Origin: Dokdonella_A sp964582225
Lineage (GTDB): Bacteria > Pseudomonadota > Gammaproteobacteria > Xanthomonadales > Rhodanobacteraceae
Reading direction: 5' to 3'
Assembly (NCBI GenBank): GCA_964582225.1
Contig: CAZORA010000001.1
Span: forward strand, 152,353-216,352
DNA: 64,000 bases
Below the pieces are notes generated by a model. That model saw nothing but the letters and a program-made list of their open reading frames with translations. It made no database searches and was not told the origin of the DNA. Shown in pieces: positions 49,181 to 56,555 of the stretch. Position 1 is the first letter of the stretch. Each line of letters starts with the position of its first letter. The translations under genes and the position numbers were made by a program.

Positions 49181-49414
49181 ATCGCGTCTCAGCTCCTCGT
49201 CAGTTGGCAGTGGTTGCCCAGTAAACGCATGCAGAAATGCTTCGCACAACAGATCACTGTTGGTGGCGTGACGCAGGTTGCCGACTTGGCGGCGGGTCCG
49301 TTCATCGGACAAGAGCTTGAGGATATGCAGTGGAATCGAAACCGTGATCTTCTTCACCGCCATGGACTTCCGTCCGTGGTCGATGTACGGATCAATGAAG
49401 GCGACGTCAGTCAT
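48932..49414 (-). CDS. metJ: MetJ-type Met repressor fused to a histone-H1-like Lys/Ala-rich tail
   Basis: Residues 1-78 align with E. coli MetJ almost end to end: YIDHGRKSMAVKKITVSIPL forms the DNA-binding strand (KKIT, with the Lys and Thr that touch DNA), DERTRRQVGNLRHATNS covers helices A-B, and LLCEAFLHAFTGQPLP carries the SAM-binding Glu. E. coli MetJ then has about 30 more residues including a C-terminal helix. Here they are replaced, from Met79, by 82 residues of almost only Lys, Ala, Pro, Val and Thr, like eukaryotic H1 tails and bacterial AlgP/HctB. AGGAG about 12 nt before codon 79 (ATG at 49180) could allow internal initiation, giving the tail as a separate basic protein. A strong promoter precedes it and a strong terminator follows. 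Confidence 0.93.
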   Translation of the reverse strand: MTDVAFIDPYIDHGRKSMAVKKITVSIPLHILKLLSDERTRRQVGNLRHATNSDLLCEAFLHAFTGQPLPTDEELRRDMATKKAAAKKAPAKKAAAKAAPAKKAAAKKAPAKKVVAKKVAVKKAPAKKATAKASVTTARKTAAAKKPAAKKAPAKKAAKK

Positions 49415-49446
49415 GATTCCTTGTTTGTCGTATCACGCCGCGGCTG

Positions 49447-49475
49447 AAGCTATTACTGTCCCTTGCGCGTGTCAA
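49447..49475 (-). promoter_or_regulatory. Sigma-70 promoter of metJ
   Basis: The minus strand has a perfect -35 TTGACA at 49470-49475, a 17-bp spacer and a -10 TAGCTT at 49447-49452. AAGGA precedes the ATG by about 5 nt. About 115 bp further upstream (49591-49606) lies a possible Met-box pair, TAACGTCT followed by AGATCGAT on the plus strand, with weak matches. Confidence 0.7.
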
Positions 49476-49655
49476 CAGATTTGTCGCGCGCACCCTGGAA
49501 AGTCTGCAAGAACTTGTGACGCAAGAGGACGCATGCATGCAGGCAGCGCAGCATGATTTGTCGCTTGGCCGTATATGCATCTATGTGCCTTAACGTCTAG
49601 ATCGATGTAGGAAAAACGCCAACGAGGCAAGCGCGCACCGCGGCCTGCAACGCAA

Positions 49656-49682
49656 GCGCCCGCGCTGATTCAGCGCGGGCGC
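49656..49682 (-). terminator. Stem-loop downstream of gcvH
   Basis: Arms 49656-49667 and 49671-49682 form a perfect 12-bp GC-rich stem with a 3-nt loop, about 60 nt beyond the gcvH stop. Only a weak T-rich stretch follows on the minus strand, so termination strength is uncertain. Confidence 0.65.
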
Positions 49683-49742
49683 GGGACGACGAAAGCGGAA
49701 ACGCGCGGCTTCAAACGCCAGCGTCACACCAGAAGCAGCGCA

Positions 49743-50138
49743 TCATTCCTCGCTTTCCTCGAGGAACGCCGCATACGCGTCGGGATCCAGCAGGCCGTCC
49801 AAGTCGGCGACGCTGTCCGGCCGGATGCGGAAGATCCAACCGTCGCCGTAGGCATCTTCGTTGATCGCTTCGGGTCGATCCGGCAGGTCGAGGTTGACCG
49901 CAACCACCTCACCCGACACCGGCGCATACAGATCGGAGGCCGCCTTGACCGATTCCACCACCGCGCAGGACGCGCCGGCATCGAGATGATCGCCCACGGT
50001 GGGGAGCTCGACGTAGACCACGTCACCGAGCTGCTCCTGAGCGTGCTCGGAGATCCCCACCGTCACGCTGCCGTCGTCTTCCGTGCGTACCCACTCGTGG
50101 GATTTCTGGAACTTCAGATCGCCGGGGATCTCCTGCAT
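49743..50138 (-). CDS. gcvH: Glycine cleavage system H protein
   Basis: GcvH carries the aminomethyl group on a lipoyl arm between GcvP and GcvT. The lipoylated residue is Lys65 in AVVESVKAASDLYAPVSGEV, and the N-terminus has KFQKSHEWVRTEDDG. The length of 131 residues is normal. It lies 59 nt after gcvT. gcvP is not in the window, so it must be elsewhere. Confidence 0.96.
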   Translation of the reverse strand: MQEIPGDLKFQKSHEWVRTEDDGSVTVGISEHAQEQLGDVVYVELPTVGDHLDAGASCAVVESVKAASDLYAPVSGEVVAVNLDLPDRPEAINEDAYGDGWIFRIRPDSVADLDGLLDPDAYAAFLEESEE

Positions 50139-50197
50139 GGCTCGCGCTCTCTTCGCTGGGGTTGGCAGATTCTAGCAACGTCACCGCAACGCTGCGA

Positions 50198-51283
50198 TCA
50201 GATGCCCTCGCGCGGCTTGCCGTCGCGCACGAAGGGATACCTGACCTGCCGCAGCGGCATCAGCCGGCCGCGGATATCGACCTGCAAGTCGGTGCCCGCG
50301 GCGGCCGGCACACGGGCGAAAGCGATGGCCTTGCCGAGCGTCGGCGCGAAGATTCCAGAGAGGATTTCTCCATCTCCGGCGCCGCTCACCACGCGCTGTC
50401 CGTGACGCAGGACGCCCTTGTCGTCCATCACCACACCAATCAGCTTGCGCGGCACGCCCGCGGCTTTCTGCCGCTCGAGCGCGGCGCGGCCGATGAAGTC
50501 GCGCGCGCCATCGAGAGCCACCGTCCAGGCAAGACCCGCTTCCCAGGGCGTGACGCTCTCGTCCATGTCCTGACCGTAGAGATTCATGCCTGCCTCGAGG
50601 CGCAGGGTATCGCGCGCGCCGAGGCCCGCCGGCACCACGCCGGCCTCGCGCAGCCGATTCCACAGCCCGACCGCCGTGCCCTCCGGCAGCACGATCTCGA
50701 AGCCGTCCTCGCCGGTGTAGCCGGTGCGGGCGATGAACATGCCGTCCGCATCCAGCGCGCTGAACTTGCCCAACCCGGAGACCGTCTCAGCGGCTGAGGC
50801 CGTCAGCAGACCCAGCACCTTGTCGCGCGCCTGTGGTCCCTGCACCGCAATCATCGCGAGATCGCGGCGCTCGCGCAGCTCGACGCCAAACGGCCGCGCC
50901 TGGCGTTCGAGCCAGGCCAAATCCTTGTCGCGCGTCGCCGCGTTGACCACCGCGCGGTAGAAGTCCTCGCCGAGGTAGTAGGTGATCAGATCATCGATCA
51001 CTCCGCCGCCGTCGTTCAGCATGCATGAGTACAGCGCCCTGCCGGTCGACTTCAGCTTGTCGATGTCGTTGGCCAGCAGGTGGCGCAGAAAATCGCGGCA
51101 GCGCGCGCCGTGCAGATCCACGACGGTCATGTGCGAGACGTCGAACATGCCGGCGCTCGTGCGTACCGCGCGATGCTCCTCGATCTGCGAGCCATAGTGC
51201 AGCGGCATGTCCCAGCCGCCGAAGTCCACCATCTTCGCGCCCAGCGCACGATGGGTTTCGTTGAGGATCGTTTTTCGACTCAT
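50198..51283 (-). CDS. gcvT: Aminomethyltransferase GcvT
   Basis: GcvT releases ammonia from the lipoyl-bound aminomethyl group and passes the methylene to tetrahydrofolate. Signature segments are MVDFGGWDMPLHYGSQIEEH near residue 18, FDVSHMTVVDLHG, ARTGYTGEDGFEIVLP and LGARDTLRLEAGMNLYGQDM with its catalytic Asp nearby. The length is 361 residues. No glycine riboswitch was seen in the 60 nt upstream. It works with gcvH next door and glyA at 4.5 kb in one-carbon metabolism. Confidence 0.96.
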   Translation of the reverse strand: MSRKTILNETHRALGAKMVDFGGWDMPLHYGSQIEEHRAVRTSAGMFDVSHMTVVDLHGARCRDFLRHLLANDIDKLKSTGRALYSCMLNDGGGVIDDLITYYLGEDFYRAVVNAATRDKDLAWLERQARPFGVELRERRDLAMIAVQGPQARDKVLGLLTASAAETVSGLGKFSALDADGMFIARTGYTGEDGFEIVLPEGTAVGLWNRLREAGVVPAGLGARDTLRLEAGMNLYGQDMDESVTPWEAGLAWTVALDGARDFIGRAALERQKAAGVPRKLIGVVMDDKGVLRHGQRVVSGAGDGEILSGIFAPTLGKAIAFARVPAAAGTDLQVDIRGRLMPLRQVRYPFVRDGKPREGI

Positions 51284-51343
51284 GCTCTAGTCCAGGCTTC
51301 GATGGATGCGGCGGTGCTGCGCCGGGCCGCGGACGCCGCTCGA

Positions 51344-51796
51344 TCAGGCCACCGGCGCAACCGGCCGCACGCTGAAGGTGGTGCCGTGAAGGGAGACGAT
51401 TTCGACCTCCGCGCCGAGCGGCAGATCAGGGCCTTCCGCAAGCCACTCACCGTCGCCGACCTTGACCTTGCCGCGCCCGTTGACGATCGGCTCGCAGACG
51501 ACGACGCGACGACCGATCATGCGTTCGCCGCGCCGATTGAGGAGCGGCGCGTCGTCGCGTCGTTCAGCCAGTGGCCGCAGAAACTTCCAGTAGGCGAAGC
51601 AGGTCGCCAGCGCAAGCGCAGCGAAGACTACCGCCTGCACCAACGCTCCGAGGCCGGGCAGCAGCCAGGTGAGCACGCCCATCAAGGCCGCGGCGATGCC
51701 GATCCAAAGCATGAAGTAGCCGGGCGCGATCACCTCGGCTGCGATCAGCAGCAGGGCCAGCAGCCACCAGCCGTAGTGAACCGCCAAAGCATCCAT
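51344..51796 (-). CDS. NfeD-like membrane protein with OB-fold domain
   Basis: NfeD proteins pair with SPFH/stomatin proteins in membrane microdomains. Here two or three membrane helices fill the first ~70 residues (WWLLALLLIAAEVIAPGYFM and following), then a C-terminal OB-fold domain (RVVVCEPIVNGRGKVKVGDG) ends at 150 residues. It is the short form without the ClpP-like protease domain. It lies 21 nt after the stomatin-like gene, as in E. coli qmcA-ybbK. Confidence 0.88.
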   Translation of the reverse strand: MDALAVHYGWWLLALLLIAAEVIAPGYFMLWIGIAAALMGVLTWLLPGLGALVQAVVFAALALATCFAYWKFLRPLAERRDDAPLLNRRGERMIGRRVVVCEPIVNGRGKVKVGDGEWLAEGPDLPLGAEVEIVSLHGTTFSVRPVAPVA

Positions 51797-51817
51797 CGCA
51801 GCTTCTCCCGTCGCGGC

Positions 51818-52798
51818 TCAGCGCGGCTGCAGCGGCGGCGCGGGCGGGCGCGGCGCCGGCGGATGCGGCGGCTGCGCGGCGCGCTGCTCCTGTCGACCCA
51901 GCGCCTCCTTCGCCAGCTCGGCGATACCGGCCATCGAGCCGATGATGCCGCTGGCCTCGATCGGCATCAGCAGCATCTTCTGGTTCGGCGAAGTCGCCAT
52001 CGCCTTCAGCGCTTCCACGTATTTATTGGCGACGAAGTAGTTGAGCGCATTGACGTCGCCGGCGGCGATCGCCTGCGACACCACAGCGGTTGCCTTGGCT
52101 TCCGCCACCGCCAGGCGCTCGCGCGCTTCAGCCGCGCGAAACGCGGCTTCCTTGTCGCCCTCGGCGGCCAGGATCACCGACTGCTTCTCGCCTTCGGCGC
52201 GCAGGATCGCGGCCTGCCTCAAGCCTTCGGCTTCGAGGATGTTGGCGCGCTTCTCGCGCTCGGCCTTCATCTGCCGCGCCATCGCGTCGACCAGATCGCG
52301 CGGCGGCTGGATGTCCTTGAGTTCGATGCGGGTCACCTTGAGACCCCAGGGATGGGTGGCTTCGTCGACTACCCGCAGCAGGGCGGCGTTGATGTGGTCG
52401 CGCCGGCTCAACGATTCATCCAAATCGAGCCCGCCCAACACCGTGCGGATATTGGTCATCACCAGGTTGACCACCGCGATTTCGAGGGTGGCTACCTCGT
52501 AGGCCGCCTTGGCCGCATCGAGCACCTGGAAGAACACGATGCCGTCGACCTTCACCACCGCGTTGTCCTTGGTGATGACGTCCTGCGAGGGCACGTCGAG
52601 CACCTGCTCCATCATGTTCATCTTGCGGCCGACGTTTTGCATTACCGGAATCAGCAGATGGAAGCCGGGATCGAGGGTATGCGTGTAGCGGCCCCAACGC
52701 TCGACCGTCCACTCCCAGCCCTGCGGCACGATGCGCACGAGCTTGTACAAGACGATCACGGCCAGCGCGATGACTACCAGAGGCAGGAGACCGCCCAT
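51818..52798 (-). CDS. qmcA: SPFH/stomatin-like membrane protein (QmcA type)
   Basis: An N-terminal membrane anchor (about residues 4-22) is followed by the SPFH domain (RIVPQGWEWTVERWGRYTHT, DVPSQDVITKDNAVVKVDG) and a coiled coil rich in Ala/Glu/Arg repeats (EAEGLRQAAILRAEGEKQS). The stretch MLLMPIEASGIIGSMAGI is typical of the QmcA/paraslipin C-terminus, after which comes a Pro-rich tail. The length is 326 residues. These proteins oligomerise at the inner membrane and modulate FtsH and other proteases; that role is from the family. Confidence 0.92.
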   Translation of the reverse strand: MGGLLPLVVIALAVIVLYKLVRIVPQGWEWTVERWGRYTHTLDPGFHLLIPVMQNVGRKMNMMEQVLDVPSQDVITKDNAVVKVDGIVFFQVLDAAKAAYEVATLEIAVVNLVMTNIRTVLGGLDLDESLSRRDHINAALLRVVDEATHPWGLKVTRIELKDIQPPRDLVDAMARQMKAEREKRANILEAEGLRQAAILRAEGEKQSVILAAEGDKEAAFRAAEARERLAVAEAKATAVVSQAIAAGDVNALNYFVANKYVEALKAMATSPNQKMLLMPIEASGIIGSMAGIAELAKEALGRQEQRAAQPPHPPAPRPPAPPLQPR

Positions 52799-52860
52799 GG
52801 ATGAATCTCCGTACAGGATGGAGGTGGAAGTATAGGCGAGCCGCGCGTGGCGGAAACAAC

Positions 52861-54744
52861 TTAGCCTTCCAGCTCCGTCCAGCGCGCGTAGGCGGCTTCG
52901 AGCTCCATCTCGAGCGCCGCCAGTCGATCTCCGGCGGCGGTGATCGCGGCGCGGTCTTGGCGATAGAAGTCGGGGTCCCTCATGCGCTCGCCGAGGGCGG
53001 CGATCTCGCCCTCGAGTCGTTCGATACGTGCGGGAAATTCGACCAGTTCACGGGCTTCCCGATAGCCTGGCTTGCGCTTGCCCGCGGCAGGCTGCGCGAG
53101 GCTCACGGGCGCGGGTTTGTGCCTCGGCCCGACCGATCCGGGCTGCGCCGCGGGCTGCGCCGGGCGCTGGCGCAGCCAGTCGCCGTAGCCGCCAAAGTAC
53201 TCGCCGACCCGACCTTCGCCTTCCAGCACCAAGGTGCTGGTGACCACGTTGTCGAGAAATTCCCGATCGTGGGAAACCAGCAGCAGGGTGCCGGCATATC
53301 CCGCCAGCAGATCTTCGAGCAGCTCGAGCGTCTCGACGTCGAGGTCGTTGGTCGGCTCGTCCATCACCAGCAGGTTCGAGGGTCTGGCGAAGAGCTTTGC
53401 CAGCAGCAGACGATTGCGCTCACCTCCCGACAGCGCGGTAATCGGCGCACGCGCCCGCGTCGGCGTGAAGAGGAAATCCTGCAGATAACCGAGCACGTGC
53501 TTGCGGGCGCCACCGAGCTCGATAAATTCGCGGCCCTCGGCGACGTTGTCGAGTGCCGACAGCTCCTCGCGCAGCTGGGCGCGATGCTGGTCGAAATAGG
53601 CGATCTGCAGATTCGTGCCGAGCGTCACCCGGCCGGCCTGTGGCGCCAGCTCGCCGAGCATGAGGCGCAACAGGGTGGTCTTGCCGGCACCGTTGGGCCC
53701 GATCAGGCCGACCCGGTCGCCGCGCAGGATGCGCGTGCTGAAGTCCCTGACCAGGACCCGATCGGACCAGGCGAAGCCAAGGCCCTCGGCCTCGATCACG
53801 CGGCGACCGGAAGGCGCCGCGAGGCCCGCGTTCAGGCGCGCGCGGCCGACCAGCTCGCGCCGCTCGGCGCGCTCGCGGCGCATCGCCAGGAGCGCGCGCA
53901 CCCGCCCCTCGTTGCGCGTGCGGCGGGCCTCGATGCCCTGTCGAATCCAGACCTCTTCTTCCGCCAATTTGCGGTCGAAACGCGCGTTCTCCTGCACCTC
54001 GGCGTGCAGGCGTTCGGCGCGCCGGCGCAGATAGTTGTCGTAGTCGCCTGGCCAGCTGGTCAGCTGGCCACGGTCGATCTCGATGATGCGTGTCGCCAGC
54101 GCGCGCAGGAAGCGGCGGTCGTGGGTTACGAAGAGAAGGCTGCCGGGAAAGGCGAGTAGCAGCTTCTCGAGCCACTCGATGGCCTCGAGGTCGAGATGGT
54201 TGGTCGGCTCGTCGAGCAGCAGCAGATCGGGCTCGGCCACCAGCGCGCGAGCCAGCAGCACGCGCCGCTTCAGACCGCCGGACAGCGCCTCGAAGCGCGC
54301 CTCGGCGGGCAGCTCGAAGCGGGCGAGAATGCTCGCCACGCGCCGCTCCAGGTCCCAGCCGTGCCCGGCTTCGATCCTGGCCTGCGCCGCCGCCAGCGCC
54401 TGAGCCGCTCCGGGCTGATCGAGCCCCTGGCTCAGGCGGTGAAACTCGGCGAGCAGGGCGCCCAGCGCGCCGAGGCCGTCGGCCACCACGTCGAACACCG
54501 ATCCAACCAGATCCTGCGGCACTTCCTGGGCGAGGCGCGCCACCCGCAGTCCCGATTCTCGGCGGACCTCGCCGTCGTCCGGGCGCAGCTCGCCGGCCAC
54601 CAGCTTGAGCAGGGTCGACTTGCCCTCTCCGTTGCGGCCCACCAGCGCGATGCGCTCGCCGCGCTCGATCGCGAAATCGACGCCGTCGAGCAGCAGCGGC
54701 CCGCCCACCGAGTAGTCCAGCTTGACGAAATTGAGCAGCGACAT
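52861..54744 (-). CDS. uup: ABC-F family ATPase Uup
   Basis: Uup is a soluble ABC-F protein that acts on ribosomes and suppresses transposon excision when intact. Two ABC cassettes are present: Walker A GRNGEGKSTLL near residue 37 with LSGGLKRRVLLARAL, and GPNGAGKTTLL near 340 with LSGGERNRLLLAKLF. Both have Walker B followed by a DEPTNHLDLE or DEPTNDLDVE switch. A linker of about 80 residues lies between them, and a C-terminal coiled coil of ~75 residues, typical of Uup, ends the protein. The length is 627 residues. Confidence 0.93.
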   Translation of the reverse strand: MSLLNFVKLDYSVGGPLLLDGVDFAIERGERIALVGRNGEGKSTLLKLVAGELRPDDGEVRRESGLRVARLAQEVPQDLVGSVFDVVADGLGALGALLAEFHRLSQGLDQPGAAQALAAAQARIEAGHGWDLERRVASILARFELPAEARFEALSGGLKRRVLLARALVAEPDLLLLDEPTNHLDLEAIEWLEKLLLAFPGSLLFVTHDRRFLRALATRIIEIDRGQLTSWPGDYDNYLRRRAERLHAEVQENARFDRKLAEEEVWIRQGIEARRTRNEGRVRALLAMRRERAERRELVGRARLNAGLAAPSGRRVIEAEGLGFAWSDRVLVRDFSTRILRGDRVGLIGPNGAGKTTLLRLMLGELAPQAGRVTLGTNLQIAYFDQHRAQLREELSALDNVAEGREFIELGGARKHVLGYLQDFLFTPTRARAPITALSGGERNRLLLAKLFARPSNLLVMDEPTNDLDVETLELLEDLLAGYAGTLLLVSHDREFLDNVVTSTLVLEGEGRVGEYFGGYGDWLRQRPAQPAAQPGSVGPRHKPAPVSLAQPAAGKRKPGYREARELVEFPARIERLEGEIAALGERMRDPDFYRQDRAAITAAGDRLAALEMELEAAYARWTELEG

Positions 54745-54787
54745 CGTAGCGGCCGTCAGCGGCACCGCGCCGCCGGAGGGCCCGTCG

Positions 54788-55261
54788 TCAGTTGACGCGG
54801 CGCGGTTCGCCCGCCCGTGGCGCCGCCGGTGGCTCGGCCAGCGCGATCACCTGCAGGGTGTTCGCGTGCAGCACGCCGGCGCCAGTATCGACGCGCACGC
54901 CGAGCACCGCCGGGCGCTCGATCCGCAGCGGCGAGAACACGAAGTTGGCAGAGAACGTGAACCGCGCCTGCGGGTCGGGCGGATTGCCGAACTTCGGCGC
55001 CGAAGCGTACAGCGCCATCAGATCGTCGCCCGCCAGCACGCTGTTGGCGAGCCGCTGCTCGCCCAGCATCACTTCGAACAGCAGGCGCTCGAAGGGCGCC
55101 GACATCGGCGTCACCACATCGACCACCACGCACAACCGCGGCAGCACGGTCGGAATCGGTCGCAGCTGCAGCTGGCCGCGATAGACGCCGATGAACGACT
55201 GCTTGCCGCCGGCCTCCTGCCGAACGTCATCACAGTAGATCGCGTGTGCGTAACGATTCAT
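54788..55261 (-). CDS. DUF6941-like hypothetical protein
   Basis: This 157-residue protein begins MNRYAHAIYCDDVRQEAGGK, followed by SFIGVYRGQL, a pattern I associate with the uncharacterised DUF6941 family. It has no signal peptide or membrane helix and looks like a beta-rich soluble domain. The ATG at 55261 overlaps the dusA stop by 4 nt, so it is translationally coupled to dusA. Another ATG two codons earlier (55267) is possible. The function is unknown. Confidence 0.75.
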   Translation of the reverse strand: MNRYAHAIYCDDVRQEAGGKQSFIGVYRGQLQLRPIPTVLPRLCVVVDVVTPMSAPFERLLFEVMLGEQRLANSVLAGDDLMALYASAPKFGNPPDPQARFTFSANFVFSPLRIERPAVLGVRVDTGAGVLHANTLQVIALAEPPAAPRAGEPRRVN

Positions 55262-56298
55262 GGGCATTGCCTGGCAGTTGCCTGCGGGCGAGCTGGCGGC
55301 GGGGCCGTGACGATAGCCAGCGCGTCCCTCCTTGGCAACGCCGCCGCGCGCTGCGCGGCCGCCGCACGCTCGACCAGCGCCCAGCCGGCATCCGGGCGAT
55401 GCGCCTGCTCGCTCAGCAGCCGGCGAAAAGCGCGCCCACCCGGCAGCCCGTGGTAGAGGCCGAGCAGGTGGCGGGTGAGCTGCGAAAGACGCCCGCCGCC
55501 AGCCAGCAGCGCGGCGGCATGCGGCTGCAGCGCCGCCAGCACCGCATCGCGGTCCGGCAGCGGCGTGGCGTAGAGCGCGTGCTCGAGTTCGGCAAGGCGC
55601 CAGGGCTCGTGGTAGGCGGTGCGGCCGAGCATCACGCCGTCGACCCGCCGCAGATGCTGCAGCACCTCGTCGAGGCGCGCGATGCCGCCGTTGATCACGA
55701 TCGTCAGATCCGGATGGGCCGCCTTGAGCCGATGCACGAGCGCGTGGTTGAGCGGTGGGATCTCGCGGTTTTCCTTCGGCGACAGGCCCTGAAGCCAGGC
55801 CTTGCGCGCGTGCACGATGAAGCAGCGGCAGCCGGCCGCACGCACGGTCTCGACGAAACCGAAGAGCGCGCTCTCCTCGTCCTGCGCGTCGACCCCGATC
55901 CGGCATTTGACCGTGACCGGCACCGCGACCGCCGCCCGCATCGCCGCGAAGCACTCGGCTACCAGCGCCGGCTCGCGCATCAGGCAGGCGCCGAAGCGAC
56001 CCGACTGCACGCGGTCGGAGGGGCAGCCGACGTTCAGATTGATCTCGTCGTAGCCGAATTCGACGCCGACCCGCGCCGCCGCCGCCAGCTCGCGCGGATC
56101 CGCGCCGCCAAGCTGCAGCGCAAGCGGGTGCTCGGCCGGATCGAAAGCGAGCAGGCGCTCGCGGTCGCCGTGGATCACCGCCGCCGCGGTGATCATCTCG
56201 CTGTACAAAAGAGCATGCGGCGCGAGCAGCCGATGGAAGCGCCGGCAGTGCCGATCGGTCCAGTCGAGCATCGGCGCCACGGAGAGCCTGCGATCCAT
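55258..56298 (-). CDS. dusA: tRNA-dihydrouridine(20/20a) synthase
   Basis: DusA reduces uridines 20 and 20a of tRNA D-loops with FMN and NADPH. The N-terminus SVAPMLDWTDRHCRRFHRLL is specific to the DusA group. The catalytic Cys is in NLNVGCPSDRVQSGRFGACL, and VIVING-type FMN-phosphate segments (DLTIVINGGI, GVMLGRTAYHEPW) are intact. The length is 346 residues. It diverges from cysJ. Confidence 0.95.
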   Translation of the reverse strand: MDRRLSVAPMLDWTDRHCRRFHRLLAPHALLYSEMITAAAVIHGDRERLLAFDPAEHPLALQLGGADPRELAAAARVGVEFGYDEINLNVGCPSDRVQSGRFGACLMREPALVAECFAAMRAAVAVPVTVKCRIGVDAQDEESALFGFVETVRAAGCRCFIVHARKAWLQGLSPKENREIPPLNHALVHRLKAAHPDLTIVINGGIARLDEVLQHLRRVDGVMLGRTAYHEPWRLAELEHALYATPLPDRDAVLAALQPHAAALLAGGGRLSQLTRHLLGLYHGLPGGRAFRRLLSEQAHRPDAGWALVERAAAAQRAAALPRRDALAIVTAPPPARPQATARQCP

Positions 56299-56555
56299 GC
56301 GCCCAGTTTAGCCGCAGCGACTTCGCGCCCGGCTGCACGACGCGTCCGACTTCAGGACGTGATCAGGTGTGCGTCGCGCATCGTGGAGAGTCGCAGCACC
56401 TTCGAAAGCCGATCGCCGCGCGTCGACTCGGCTGCGGACTGGATTGCGGATGGACGGCCAAACCATCCGCTCTATCGGCATAGCGCCCGCTCCTTTCCGA
56501 AGCTTTCATGCGTTGCCCAGAATCCGCCGACCGTCCACTGCCGGAGCAGCCGACC

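Noticed and set aside
48462..49447. Phe/Ala-rich frames on the plus strand opposite metJ
   Set aside because: The repeated FFAGAFF-type sequence is only the reverse complement of the Lys/Ala codon repeats.
51284..51343. Possible glycine riboswitch before gcvT
   Set aside because: Only 60 nt separate nfeD and gcvT and none of the conserved aptamer blocks is present.
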